From positions 217 to 64,216 of the forward strand of contig DACE01000029.1 in NCBI GenBank assembly GCA_002494645.1: a stretch of 64,000 nucleotides of DNA, written 5' to 3'. A program made the position numbers and the translations under genes. The DNA comes from Euryarchaeota archaeon UBA256. Lineage in GTDB: Archaea; Thermoplasmatota; Poseidoniia; Poseidoniales; Poseidoniaceae. Within the stretch, counting starts at the first letter, position 1, and each line of letters opens with the position of its first letter. A model generated the notes under the pieces. That model was not told the origin of the DNA. It did not search any database and was given only the letters and a program-made list of their open reading frames with translations. This document shows, in pieces, positions 28,229 through 38,124 of the stretch.

Positions 28229-29308
28229 TCACAAGTCTGCAAAGGCAGCGTCAAGATCGTCTTCATCGTCATCATCGAGGAAGAGGTCGTCAAGTTCGGA
28301 AAGGTCCAAATCATCCTTTTCTTCAACCTCATCCACAACATCAACGGTAGGGACATACATCGGTTGAGCATTGGCGCGACGACGTAAAGCACGGGCCATA
28401 GCGAGGATGAGAATCAAGCCGAAAATGGCAGCACCTGCGATGCTTCCGTAGAGAACCAAGGTATCTTTGTTGACTTCTTCAAGTCCACCTCCCAAACCAC
28501 CTGCGGCAGCACTTGCTTCCAACTGAACAGAAATCGTGGATTCACTCACTTGAGCATCAGGGTCGTTTTCGCTTTCAGCCTGGAAGACAAGTTGGTGTCG
28601 TGCGTCTTCGTCAACGGCGGATGGGGCCCGAATGGTGAGTTCTCTGACGGTAGACACACCGTCTTCGCTCACCGTTTCAGCAACAAAGGTTCCGTCGGGG
28701 AAGGTAAAGCCGAGTGCTTCTAGTTCGTCCGAATTGACGATGTTGACGTTAATTCGGTCGTCGTCATTTCCGTTGTTTTGAAACTGGAAGGATACTTTGA
28801 CTTCCTCACCCTCTCCCATGGTCCTCGTGCTTTTGTCTGAGATCTCCAAATCCACCATGCCGTAGGTGGCGATGTTCAAATCACCATTCACGGTTGCGTT
28901 GGAGGCGAGGGCTTCTGGCCAATCCAATACGCCAACATTGGTAACGGTCGCAATGAGTGTAAATTCGTATGAGATGGAAGATGACATACGGGTCTGTCCC
29001 GTGAAGGTCACCATGAAATCTTCTTCTTCATCAGGTCCGAGGTCAAAGGTGTCTTCGCCCAATATCATGTCGACTTCTATGCCGTCCCACTCTTTCTCTA
29101 CGCTGATTGTTTCTTGGAATGTAGAAGGGTTTCTGACCGTGCATGTGATTTCAACGGATGGCGTATTGAGCGGGTGTACGTCGAGTTCAGGTTGCTTCTC
29201 CTCGCAGTCGATTTCAACCCCCGGAGCCGTTGGAACCTGAGCCGTCACGGGCATTGAGGCGACAAGGAGTGCCATGGTGACGAGAACAAGACATCGCGTA
29301 TTCTGCAT
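28229..29308 (-). CDS. type I membrane protein with NEW3/CARDB-like beta domains and acidic tail
   Basis: About 359 residues. A signal peptide starts at ATG 29308 (MQNTRCLVLVTMALLVASM, cleavage near TAQ); an ATG at 29344 would add 12 residues. The extracellular part consists of two or three beta-sandwich domains with the 'VKVSFQFQNNGNDDDRINV' style of CARDB/NEW3 domains. A transmembrane helix (about 295-317) is followed by a basic stop and a strongly acidic tail ending in DLFLDDDDEDDLD. The same plan (secreted beta domains, one helix, acidic tail) recurs in the 1,947-residue protein at 31639. Function unknown, presumably cell-envelope or adhesion. Confidence 0.7.
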   Translation of the reverse strand: MQNTRCLVLVTMALLVASMPVTAQVPTAPGVEIDCEEKQPELDVHPLNTPSVEITCTVRNPSTFQETISVEKEWDGIEVDMILGEDTFDLGPDEEEDFMVTFTGQTRMSSSISYEFTLIATVTNVGVLDWPEALASNATVNGDLNIATYGMVDLEISDKSTRTMGEGEEVKVSFQFQNNGNDDDRINVNIVNSDELEALGFTFPDGTFVAETVSEDGVSTVRELTIRAPSAVDEDARHQLVFQAESENDPDAQVSESTISVQLEASAAAGGLGGGLEEVNKDTLVLYGSIAGAAIFGLILILAMARALRRRANAQPMYVPTVDVVDEVEEKDDLDLSELDDLFLDDDDEDDLDAAFADL

Positions 29309-29387
29309 AGCGGCCACATTGGTAGGGTGCGGATTCTCTTTCATCAATGTGATGGGAGATTGGGAGGGTCAAGGGCTCAATCTCATT

Positions 29388-30269
29388 TCACGAGGGTGTA
29401 GGGGCTTCGCCGTAGACTTTCAGCGCCAACTCCTGGTGTGTCGTCCATAGAACGTCCTCTTCAACACCTGCTTCGAGAAGTTGTTTCGTCCGTTTTGGCA
29501 CCGTCTTTGGACCTAAAACAGCACCAGGTCGCCGGGGGTCATCCATGTAATCCGTTTCTAAAAAAAAGCCGTGGCTGGACGAAGGTTGAGTTTCAATCAA
29601 GCGTTCAAGTGCCCCTTTACCAATAAGGACGCTCGGTGTCAGTCCGTGAGTATGGCTCGCTCGCACGTCTGGAGGAGAATAATGGCGGACCAGTTTGACC
29701 AAATCCATCCCTTGTTTGGTTGCTCTCGCAGCAAGGTCAGGATAGGTCGCATCGCTTTCGCCTTCAACGTGCAACTGCAATGGAATCCCTTCTTGAGCGG
29801 CAAGATGCATGGTCTCATCCAAAAGCATGTTTGAAAGGTCCCAAATGTGTTGCGATACCTTCCAGTGGGGTCGCCCAACCTCTCCGATAGCGTGGGCTTG
29901 GCCTTCGTGGACAAAATGGAGGGCTGCTTCGATGGAGTGGCGATAATTTTCAACCGCTCGTTCCTGACCAGCATCTCCGTCTTCTTCCACCCAGCGTTCA
30001 AACTGGTGGGCGAAGGCTGCTGGATGAGGCCCTAGGACAACCCTGACGCCCAAGCCAACCTCGTGACGTACTGCATCAGCCATAGCGAGTGTGTCCATGT
30101 AGGATTCAGTATGGCCGCTGAGTGTCTCTGGAGGTTGGCGGAAATCAGGGCAATGAACCAAGACGATATCGGTCCCGCCCGCTCGCTGGAAATCTTTGGC
30201 TGCGTCCAGATATCGACCGTTACGGTTGAGGTGGAAATGATTGTCAAGAATCGGACCGTCGTAGGTCAT
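29388..30269 (-). CDS. TatD-like metal-dependent hydrolase (amidohydrolase fold)
   Basis: A 293-residue TIM-barrel metalloenzyme. Metal-ligand pattern: the N-terminal HxH in DNHFHL, Glu in AIGEVGRPHW, His in LQLHVEG and the SHTHG strand, in the order expected for TatD/archaeal TatD-related proteins (phosphodiesterase or DNase activity in characterised members). It is the last gene of a minus-strand run with the TBP-fold gene (9-base gap) and the unknown 268-residue protein, suggesting a nucleic-acid link, although this is inference from order. Confidence 0.78.
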   Translation of the reverse strand: MTYDGPILDNHFHLNRNGRYLDAAKDFQRAGGTDIVLVHCPDFRQPPETLSGHTESYMDTLAMADAVRHEVGLGVRVVLGPHPAAFAHQFERWVEEDGDAGQERAVENYRHSIEAALHFVHEGQAHAIGEVGRPHWKVSQHIWDLSNMLLDETMHLAAQEGIPLQLHVEGESDATYPDLAARATKQGMDLVKLVRHYSPPDVRASHTHGLTPSVLIGKGALERLIETQPSSSHGFFLETDYMDDPRRPGAVLGPKTVPKRTKQLLEAGVEEDVLWTTHQELALKVYGEAPTPS

Positions 30270-30278
30270 GCTATCGCC

Positions 30279-30821
30279 TCAAATTCGCTCAACGAAATAT
30301 CCAGCTTCCGAGAAGACGGACTTCCAATACACCGCAGCCATTGCGACCATGTTGGGGTGACGAGCATCAGCGACGATTCCCTTTCCATTCGGCCAAAGTT
30401 GAACGGTCAGGCTGTGACGCGAATCATGAATGGTGGTGCATCCAAGGCGTGGGTCGTATTCTGCTTGACCTGAGGTCAATTGAGCAGGAATCGCTTGGAG
30501 GTTGATATTTTGCTCAAATTGAAACGATGCAACCACTGGACCCATTTCTGCTACGAGCCCGCTGTCATCCATACCCAAGCGGAGCAGCAACTCTTTGGCC
30601 GCTGCACGGGCTGCTTCGATGCGATGTGTTCCGTGAACCACAATACGGCCCTCTTCATCGATGACCAAAGTAGCACGGGGACGGTCAAGGGCTTTGATGA
30701 CGACGCCACTGTTTCGCTGCCCGCCGACCTCGCTCACGACTTGGTCGTGGTCAACAGGTGTCGGGCATACGAAGCGAACGAGTTGGTTTTCGACGCGAAC
30801 GTCCATGGAACCGCCTGCCAT
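30279..30821 (-). CDS. TBP-fold protein (divergent TATA-binding-protein paralogue)
   Basis: 180 residues from ATG 30821, exactly the length of archaeal TBP, with two tandem half-repeats. Repeat 1 runs from VENQLVRFV to KELLLRLG, including RPRATLVIDEEGRIVVHG, which aligns with the TBP strand PRTTALIFSSGKMVCTG. Repeat 2 runs from GPVVASFQF through NINLQAIPAQL, EYDPRLG and LWPNGKGIV, aligning with YEPELFPG and IFVSGKVVLTG. By hand alignment all four DNA-intercalating phenylalanines of TBP are replaced (Ser, Asp, Gly, Trp). It may be a non-bending or specialised TBP, or a TBP-fold protein with another ligand. The start follows the upstream stop by one base, with GGAGGA as ribosome-binding site, so it is coupled to the 268-residue protein. 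Confidence 0.65.
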   Translation of the reverse strand: MAGGSMDVRVENQLVRFVCPTPVDHDQVVSEVGGQRNSGVVIKALDRPRATLVIDEEGRIVVHGTHRIEAARAAAKELLLRLGMDDSGLVAEMGPVVASFQFEQNINLQAIPAQLTSGQAEYDPRLGCTTIHDSRHSLTVQLWPNGKGIVADARHPNMVAMAAVYWKSVFSEAGYFVERI

Positions 30822-30822
30822 T

Positions 30823-31629
30823 TCATTCCTCCTCCAGTGCGACGGGGTCGGTTGGTGTTGATGAAATCTCCTCAGGTTTGAGGTGCGTCTTGAGAGCCTC
30901 AAATACCGTGTGCCGATGGGGCATATGGAGCGCAACAAGGAGGGTTGCTTCGTCTCCATGAGTCTCGCGCAAGGTTGCTAATGCACCACGGATTCGGGCA
31001 GCATAGCGTTCATCTCTGCGTTGATGGAGCACGGGGTTACTGAGCCATTCACACATGTCCCACCAAGCACCTGCCAGCACACTGGCACTTGACAAATCGG
31101 TAGACTGGCCCTTTGGAGGTGGTTGAGCAAGGAAGAGGTGAGCCCTAACAAAGCGTTTCCAACGCTTCGTAACACGAACCATCCCGAGTAATTTTCTCCA
31201 GTGGGACACTGCTTTGGCTTCCTCGGTGAGGTAATCACTCCAATCTTCATCATCAGCCAGAGGTTCAATGAAGAACACGGGTCGCTCGTGGCGGTCGGCA
31301 TTTCGTTGGAGACGACGTGGTTCAGGGTCTGGAAACCTGCCGCCCTGAATCTCCTCGAGTTCGCTGATCCCCTCGAGGTACTTTCCAAATGCCCCACCTG
31401 AAAGCAGCCCGTGGGTGAGGTTGATGCCCTGGGATTCGACCTCGTCTTTCTCTTCCTGTATCCAAAGGTCCACAATATCCGGAGAGTCAAGCAAGGCCAA
31501 TCCGTGCCACTGGTCTCTTGGACGCATGGCGTTGGGAAAGACCACGGTGGGGAGGGTCCCGTGAAGTATCACGCGCCCTCCGTCCGGGTCTGTCCAGACC
31601 ATGTCGGCCCAGTCGTGCTGGGAAGTCAT
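30823..31629 (-). CDS. unknown protein coupled to the TBP-fold gene
   Basis: A 268-residue soluble, tryptophan-rich, acidic and basic mixed protein that I do not recognise. The beginning (GRVILHGTLPTVVFP) and the end (EATLLVALHMPHRHTVFEAL) weakly recall the ends of TraB/PrgY-like domains, but the middle gives no support. A conserved-looking helix pair VSHWRKLLGMVRVTKRWKRFVRAHLFL lies in the centre. It precedes the TBP-fold gene by a single base, an arrangement that usually implies co-function. Confidence 0.6.
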   Translation of the reverse strand: MTSQHDWADMVWTDPDGGRVILHGTLPTVVFPNAMRPRDQWHGLALLDSPDIVDLWIQEEKDEVESQGINLTHGLLSGGAFGKYLEGISELEEIQGGRFPDPEPRRLQRNADRHERPVFFIEPLADDEDWSDYLTEEAKAVSHWRKLLGMVRVTKRWKRFVRAHLFLAQPPPKGQSTDLSSASVLAGAWWDMCEWLSNPVLHQRRDERYAARIRGALATLRETHGDEATLLVALHMPHRHTVFEALKTHLKPEEISSTPTDPVALEEE

Positions 31630-31638
31630 CCTCAGACC

Positions 31639-34600
31639 TCACTGGTTATTGACCCAATCGTGAAGCGATTCAATGTTCCATCCTTGGTCGAAATATCCTT
31701 GGATTTCTTCTTGAGTCCATTGTGGGAAGGCTTCCATGGCGCGTGCCATTTCCGGATCAACATTGCCAGGAATCTGCGCTAAGACCTTTTGTTCGCCGTA
31801 GCCATCTTCCTCGTCTTCATCCTCATATTCATCATCAAACATTGATTCAGCTGCTCCACCACCACGGCGTGCAAAGACAAAGACCAATGTTCCGAGAACT
31901 CCGATAACGACAACCAAGAGTATGACAATTAGAAGCATCGAAGAACTGTCTTCTTCTTGAGCGACCTTGACATTGAATGCATCTCCTCGAGTGGACCCGT
32001 CATAGAGTGGGTCGCTTGATCCGTTGAGGGTGATAAGGTAGTACATTCCCGTCGTTTGGGCGCCAAAGGGTTCGAGCGTTACTTCAATCCAATCGCTTGT
32101 TTCTGCAATGCCCAATTCACTTGACTGTACGGTAGTTTCAACCACTGGAGTTCCACCGTCGGTAACGGATTTAATCACCAAATCTGCGACGCCCGCCATG
32201 CTTCCGGTATTCTTGACTTTGATTCGCAAATCCATGCTCTGTCCCACTCGTGGCTCAGAATCGATCAGGACATCCTCAATCTCGAACGTTGCCTCTTCTC
32301 GTATGAAGGTGTATTCAGACTTGTATTGCGGCTGTCCCGAGAAGATCGGAAGTACCGAGCCATCTTCTTGAGGTCCACCGCCCAAACGAACGGTAGAACC
32401 TGCGGAATCGGCTCCCGAAACCCAGAAGATGAGCTCAATTCCGTCCCAATCTCCCTCTGGTTCGTAGACACCGTCTGTGATTGGCCAAAGGTCAACGCAC
32501 CCTGCAGTTGCAAGGTAACCGCCACCCATGGTGCTCAATGAAAGGGTCTCTGAACCTGGTTCTGCACCGAAGTACTTGACGTATTCATTCCACTTGATGT
32601 CGTTGATGTTGTCTTGATAAAACATCCAATTGACCTGCAAATCACCGGGGAACATGGCTTCCTGCTCCTTGATTTGAACCTGGATGTCAACGCAGTCATA
32701 CACCGCTGTCGAAAGGACATTGCTGATGATTCGGTCTGGAGCACTGGCATCCAAAGCGCCTTTCTGGGCGAGCCATGTATTGGATACAACTTCAGGAGGT
32801 GTGCGGTCAACCTTGAGAGTGAACGATTGACATCCGTACGAGGTTGAGGTGGCACAGAATGCAGAGGTGAAGTCTTCTGCTCCATCGGGTAGGTTGATCA
32901 GTTTGAATTCATATTGGTATTCATTTGTGAAGACCGGTGCTGTGATGTTGAAGTCAAAGACACCGCCAGTGAAGGTATGTGTGATGGTCTCACCTGGCGT
33001 CGAGATGTATCCCTTATTGAAGTCCTCAGCAGCATCGCTTCGAATGATTTCCATCGTGAGTTCGACCTCAGGATTGATGTAAACGCTGTTGTAAATTCCT
33101 TCTCTAAAGGCATATTGCCCGTTGAAGCGAATGGTGTCACCTGCAAAGACGAATCCTTGACGGACGTCTTGCGTTGTTGGCTCACTCATGTCTTCAAAGG
33201 TAGGTGTAATCATCAAATTGTTGACTTCATCCGTTCGCAAATCAAGTTGGATACCATCATAGTATCGCCAAATTTGGATGTAACGGCCAGGAACACCAGA
33301 GAGCATGGTGTAGAGGGGATTGTCGAGATCTTGCATCTGCAAGCGTGGCTCGAGGTCCTTTCCGTCCATGCCTACGATACCCCAGTTGATACGAATAGGG
33401 ATGTCGAGAATGAAATCCGATTCAAACGGATCGATGAGCGCAAAGCCATCCATGTTGAGCATGGAGGGTGAATTTGTACCATCATCCACGATTTCAATGT
33501 GAGGGCTGTTAGTCCAAGTTGTTCCGTTTCGAGGGAAATAATAGATGACCATATCGTCCGATGTTTTGTCAAGGTTGAGTTGGAAGAAATCGACGTCACG
33601 CCATCCGTTATCGTCACTGGCTTCCATGATGAGGTGGTAGGTGTTCCCTGCGTACATGGTTTGATTCCACGTGCCGCCCCATTGGTTTGCGTTGGAGTTG
33701 AGGAAGCTGTTGCCCTGAGAGTCCTCGATGAAGAAATTTCGAATCACTGGAGTCTTGGAGGTCATTGAGACGTAGGTAATACGGTCGTCGTCGAAGCCAG
33801 ATGAACCTCCGTCAATGGGGTTACCTGCGAGGTCAAAGCCTTCAATCCACATCGATACTTTCCCTTCAAGGCCTTCGTTGGCTACGTCGTTGTATTCACC
33901 GGTGTAATTTGCAGTTGGCGCAGCTCCGTCACCAGCCATGGTGACAGTGATGTATTCGTCAGCATCGGGTTGTCCGTTGTCGTTTGCGTCATGGTCGTGC
34001 TCCACCCAAATGTGCAAGTCAAGACTTGCTGGTGGGCTTGGAAGGTCCTGACTCGACATGCGAATCTTCTGGCTTTGCTGAGGAACAACCCAGGTGTCGT
34101 CCACCAAGGTTCTCCAGTTTTCTTCGACGTTTGCATCAGTACCGGGGCTCAAGACCTGTATGTCAAGGAGATTGGGCTCGTAGGTATCGATAGAAATATC
34201 GAAAGGAATGCCGCAGGTCTCATCGGGATTGTATTCAGCAGGTGGGCAAAGCAAATCTCCGCCCTCATAGCCTCGTACTGCGAAACGGTAGGTTTCGCTT
34301 CCCGCAGCGCTTCCAAGGTCGATATTCCAATTGAAATCGCCGCCGATGACGCCAGAGCGGTTGGCTACTTCTTCCCATTCGATGGTGATGTTTCCATCCG
34401 TGGTGTTGACATGCTTGATTTCAAGCACCATGAAGTAGGACGATGGGTCGGGAGCTTGGTTCAAATCCTCAAGGCGGATTTCTCCAACGAGATTGATATC
34501 TTGCCCTGATTCTGCCCCGGTCAATGATTGGGTGATACCAATGCTGTTTTGAAGCGTGAACATGGTGATACCTGCATCGTTTTCAATCGCATTGCCAACG

Positions 34601-37482
34601 GCGGGATCGAGCAAGACTGCATCCGGTAGTCCGTTGACGCTGTTGGTGGTCGTCAAGCCCGCATAGAGGCGCACGGCTTCAGTGTCGTCCCAAGTTGGAT
34701 TGACGCGGAAATGCCATGTAACCTGCTTTCCATTGGTCACGTCACTCACCGAAGAGGTTGATTCAAGCGTGATGTAGTTGTTGACATCGCTGGCCTCGCT
34801 GAAGGACATGAAGTCAGACCATGAGAGTTTGATGTAATCGGTGGGTGTTTCAAAGGTCAGCCATGCTTCAGAAAGACTCGTTCCCGTCACGGGGTCAACG
34901 GCATGTGTGGTCACAACTTCGTAAATGTCCCCGCTTGGGTAAAGGCCCACAGGGTTGTTGGTCAACGAGATGGTGTTGGTGTATCCAGTACTAGAGGATA
35001 CGTCGAGGTTTGAGAATTTGACGCTACCGCCGCTTGAGGTGTGAACGGCAATGGGGACCGTAGCGATTGCGCCACCGGTCCACAAGGCTATGCCTTGATT
35101 CAATTCAATGTCAAGCCCGTCGTTGGTATTGAGCACGGTTGAATAATTGTAAACAATGTCCAACTCAACAACCTTGAGGCTGGTTCCTGAGGATGCATTG
35201 GGCGAATCAACACCCAATCGGAACATGACCCAGTAACGCCCAAACTCATCTTGATGCGTTCCTGGAACTGAAGGGTTGGTCAACAAATTGTTCAAAGCAT
35301 CCTTGAGCGGCATCGATGGACTTAGCATCTCTGGAAGAATCTGAGTGGCGTTGGGCATGTCTCCGAGGCTTTCAGATTGGGAACCCGCCATGAGCATCAA
35401 AGAGAAGCCTTCGGTTTCATCGTTGTTTGAGCGAATGCTAACTTGGTCAAAGCTCAGTTCAGCACTCGAGACTTCAGCACCGGTTGGAAGGAGGAAGAAT
35501 GCTCCTTGCGCTGCTCCGTTGACACCCAAGGTCAGCGTTGAATCGTCACCGCCATAGTTGATGTTATCAATCGTGCTGGAGATGAATTGGGTTTGGCGCC
35601 CGAACATGTCAAACGCCGGTTCGGTAAATCCGTAGTCAACATCACCGTCGTTGGCAACGTCAATACGCAAATCATCTGCGTGATGTCCGAATTCAAGGTC
35701 GAACCACATGCCACCAACATCACAGGCTCCTTGATAGGATAACACTGCGCTGAATCCAAACAAAGGTGCTGGGAAACTGGTCTTTACACCGTCATCGAGT
35801 GACACCGAACTTGTACTTCCCGTTGGATTCACCTGAATATCAGGTGATTCACTGCAGTCATCCTGAATGTAAGGCGTGATTGAGGTGATTGGATAACTGA
35901 ATTTACTGCGCTCAAGAGCCGGCGAAAACTTGTTGTTGACCAATTTTGGCGTGTACATCATTGGCTCGCCACCACCAATCGTTTGCCATACACCGTCGTC
36001 GATGGCAGATGGGCCCATCGCTGTGAAGTTGAAGCCCGTGCCGACTCGGGTACCAATACTGAAGCCGTGGAAAATCGGTGTTGAGAGGCGGTCTGGTCCT
36101 GAATTGAAATTAAACCGAAGATTGACTGCTCGATACATTTGAGAATCAATGTCCCACAGTTCGATGATATCACCGCTGAGGCCTTGCATGAGGTTGCCGT
36201 TCTTGTCGGTAATGATGTTACTTGACGTGTCAAGGACGTCAACGGTCAAAATCGCACTGGAGGAAGTTTCTGCTTCAAGAGCAAGAATCCCGTATCCATT
36301 CGGATGGTTTTCACCACCCATGACCGAAGGCGTCATTCCACGCACGGTCATGCTGCCATTTTGGGGCAAAACATCGCCCAAGAGGAAGTTATCGATGTAC
36401 CATCCGGACATGTTATCATCAATGTTAGGTTGCGTGCTTTCGGTATGGTGCATGACGAAGCGAAGTTGAACGTATTCGTCGATATAATCAGTGAGGTCGA
36501 TAGCGAGGTTCATCCACCCGGTTGGATTTGCGGTAGTGGTCGATTGGCCTGCAAGCCCGTATTCCCAGTTTGAACCATTTTGGAGCCCACCGCAAGAAGA
36601 CCGGATCTTTCCGTTTTGACTACCAGTACCACCTTGGGCGTAATTACTTCCGTATGAGATGCCTGAACTGGCCGTTGTATCAAAATTGATGTGGTTAAAA
36701 CCGCTGTTGTCGGGCGGGAAGCCGGGATTGGGAGAGGAGCGAACTTCAACATAAGCACAATCGAGGAAACGCAGCGTGTTGGCCTGGGAGCCTGTGGTGG
36801 TCTCGAGATTGTGCCAGGAATCAAAGGTGGCTGTCTTCGATTTGAGAAGAGGGTCCACAAAGAGTTCTGCGGAGTGCAGGGACACTTTGAATCCGCTGAC
36901 GCCGTTGTCGTCCGTGTAGTTATTGTCGACCAGATTTGTCCCCCAGCATTCGTTACCGGATGCACATCCAGCGGGCGTGTCGGAGGCGCTCAAACTGCCG
37001 TGGTCCCAGCCGATGCCAGATGCAGGCATGTCGCTCGGGTCGGTCCTGTCCATGAAGTTCGCACCAGTCCCCTCAAAGTCTGTCAGGAAGCCTTCAGCCT
37101 TCAGTGACACAGGAGTTGGAGTGTTATCTGCTTCAATTTGGAACAGTGAGATATCGCTGAATTCAGTCAATTGGTTGTTGTCGGCAGGATCCCAAACGTT
37201 CTTTCCTTCTTGAGCACCGTTCTCCAAGTCAATTCGAGAATGAGCGGCATGTTCAACCATTGATGTTGAAACGGTCATGGTCGCTCCAGTGACGGTTTCT
37301 CCGTCAGGGAGATTGATGGCTCCGTCATCGATGTTCACAAGGGAGTTCCCGTCACGAATAACGACTTCTGCTTCTCCAGTTCCGTTGGCGAAATTCGTCA
37401 CATTGGCTGCTGCAAGAGGGGCGAGTAGCATCAAAAATACGAGAAATAATGGCGTGCTTTTTCGGGGTGATTTGGTTTGCAT
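31639..37482 (-). CDS. giant secreted, membrane-anchored surface protein
   Basis: 1,947 residues from ATG 37482, chosen because an AGGTGA ribosome-binding site lies just upstream and the signal peptide (STPLFLVFLMLLAPLAAA) follows; the open frame extends 22 codons further up. Near residues 190-380 there is an M6-peptidase/MAM-like jelly-roll (cysteine-bearing, ending in DDNMSGWYIDNFLLGD). Most of the rest is beta-sandwich and Ig-like sequence with several calcium-type DxDxNDNGQPDADE loops. A transmembrane helix (about residues 1850-1872) precedes an acidic YEDEDEEDGYGEQ segment and a C-terminal WTQEEIQGYFDQGW helix pair. No catalytic motif was found. It probably builds or decorates the cell surface. 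Confidence 0.75.
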   Translation of the reverse strand: MQTKSPRKSTPLFLVFLMLLAPLAAANVTNFANGTGEAEVVIRDGNSLVNIDDGAINLPDGETVTGATMTVSTSMVEHAAHSRIDLENGAQEGKNVWDPADNNQLTEFSDISLFQIEADNTPTPVSLKAEGFLTDFEGTGANFMDRTDPSDMPASGIGWDHGSLSASDTPAGCASGNECWGTNLVDNNYTDDNGVSGFKVSLHSAELFVDPLLKSKTATFDSWHNLETTTGSQANTLRFLDCAYVEVRSSPNPGFPPDNSGFNHINFDTTASSGISYGSNYAQGGTGSQNGKIRSSCGGLQNGSNWEYGLAGQSTTTANPTGWMNLAIDLTDYIDEYVQLRFVMHHTESTQPNIDDNMSGWYIDNFLLGDVLPQNGSMTVRGMTPSVMGGENHPNGYGILALEAETSSSAILTVDVLDTSSNIITDKNGNLMQGLSGDIIELWDIDSQMYRAVNLRFNFNSGPDRLSTPIFHGFSIGTRVGTGFNFTAMGPSAIDDGVWQTIGGGEPMMYTPKLVNNKFSPALERSKFSYPITSITPYIQDDCSESPDIQVNPTGSTSSVSLDDGVKTSFPAPLFGFSAVLSYQGACDVGGMWFDLEFGHHADDLRIDVANDGDVDYGFTEPAFDMFGRQTQFISSTIDNINYGGDDSTLTLGVNGAAQGAFFLLPTGAEVSSAELSFDQVSIRSNNDETEGFSLMLMAGSQSESLGDMPNATQILPEMLSPSMPLKDALNNLLTNPSVPGTHQDEFGRYWVMFRLGVDSPNASSGTSLKVVELDIVYNYSTVLNTNDGLDIELNQGIALWTGGAIATVPIAVHTSSGGSVKFSNLDVSSSTGYTNTISLTNNPVGLYPSGDIYEVVTTHAVDPVTGTSLSEAWLTFETPTDYIKLSWSDFMSFSEASDVNNYITLESTSSVSDVTNGKQVTWHFRVNPTWDDTEAVRLYAGLTTTNSVNGLPDAVLLDPAVGNAIENDAGITMFTLQNSIGITQSLTGAESGQDINLVGEIRLEDLNQAPDPSSYFMVLEIKHVNTTDGNITIEWEEVANRSGVIGGDFNWNIDLGSAAGSETYRFAVRGYEGGDLLCPPAEYNPDETCGIPFDISIDTYEPNLLDIQVLSPGTDANVEENWRTLVDDTWVVPQQSQKIRMSSQDLPSPPASLDLHIWVEHDHDANDNGQPDADEYITVTMAGDGAAPTANYTGEYNDVANEGLEGKVSMWIEGFDLAGNPIDGGSSGFDDDRITYVSMTSKTPVIRNFFIEDSQGNSFLNSNANQWGGTWNQTMYAGNTYHLIMEASDDNGWRDVDFFQLNLDKTSDDMVIYYFPRNGTTWTNSPHIEIVDDGTNSPSMLNMDGFALIDPFESDFILDIPIRINWGIVGMDGKDLEPRLQMQDLDNPLYTMLSGVPGRYIQIWRYYDGIQLDLRTDEVNNLMITPTFEDMSEPTTQDVRQGFVFAGDTIRFNGQYAFREGIYNSVYINPEVELTMEIIRSDAAEDFNKGYISTPGETITHTFTGGVFDFNITAPVFTNEYQYEFKLINLPDGAEDFTSAFCATSTSYGCQSFTLKVDRTPPEVVSNTWLAQKGALDASAPDRIISNVLSTAVYDCVDIQVQIKEQEAMFPGDLQVNWMFYQDNINDIKWNEYVKYFGAEPGSETLSLSTMGGGYLATAGCVDLWPITDGVYEPEGDWDGIELIFWVSGADSAGSTVRLGGGPQEDGSVLPIFSGQPQYKSEYTFIREEATFEIEDVLIDSEPRVGQSMDLRIKVKNTGSMAGVADLVIKSVTDGGTPVVETTVQSSELGIAETSDWIEVTLEPFGAQTTGMYYLITLNGSSDPLYDGSTRGDAFNVKVAQEEDSSSMLLIVILLVVVIGVLGTLVFVFARRGGGAAESMFDDEYEDEDEEDGYGEQKVLAQIPGNVDPEMARAMEAFPQWTQEEIQGYFDQGWNIESLHDWVNNQ

Positions 37483-37611
37483 GGTGTCACCTGCAAGGTA
37501 GGGAGGGCAACACCCCCTAAAATCCCGTCGCTTTGGGGTTTCGGCCAAATTGGACTTCGAACACCTTGATTTTGGACGATGAATTATGAGGGAGAAGGCG
37601 GTGGAGCCACC

Positions 37612-38082
37612 ATGGACCCCTACTCAACAGAGCCTGTGACGCTAATTGAAGAGGTCTTTCCTCAAGATACAAATGCATACAATACGCTCTTTGGCGGCCG
37701 CCTTCTCTCCTTGATGGACAAAGCGGGTGGAATAGCGTGTGCAAAGTTTGCCCACCGAGAATTTGTGACCATCTCCATCGACACGCTCACCTTCATCGCC
37801 CCTGCGCGTCAAGGAGACCTGTTGGAAGTAACGGGCCAAGTGGTCTACACCAGCAGCCACACTGCGTGCACAAAAGTCACTGCATATACCATGAGCAAAG
37901 CCACCTGGGAAAAAAGCATCATTTGTGAAGGGTACTTTTTCTTCGTCGCCATCGATTCAATGATGCGACCGATTCCTGTGCCTCAGTTTTCACCAAGCAA
38001 TGAGGACGAGCAAGAAGAGTGGGAAAAGGCAAAGGCAATCCGTGAAAACATGCTGGCACAGAAGGCCAAACGCAAGGAATGA
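37612..38082 (+). CDS. acyl-CoA thioesterase, hot-dog fold
   Basis: 156 residues from ATG 37612 (GGAG at 37603-37606); an earlier ATG at 37579 would add 11 residues. It has the BACH/YciA-type motif N-x-LFGGRLLSLMDKAGG, then SIDTLTFIAPARQGDLLEVTG and the strand pattern of a single hot-dog domain. It should hydrolyse acyl-CoA to free fatty acid and CoA in the cytoplasm, as a hexamer. In this window it fits with the fatty-acid synthase operon, the biotin carboxylase and the beta-oxidation-type enzymes. It is divergent from the giant surface protein gene. Confidence 0.9.
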   Translation: MDPYSTEPVTLIEEVFPQDTNAYNTLFGGRLLSLMDKAGGIACAKFAHREFVTISIDTLTFIAPARQGDLLEVTGQVVYTSSHTACTKVTAYTMSKATWEKSIICEGYFFFVAIDSMMRPIPVPQFSPSNEDEQEEWEKAKAIRENMLAQKAKRKE

Positions 38083-38124
38083 ATCACCCTATCCTTCATG
38101 AAGCCCTGACCATTGGGTGGGGTT

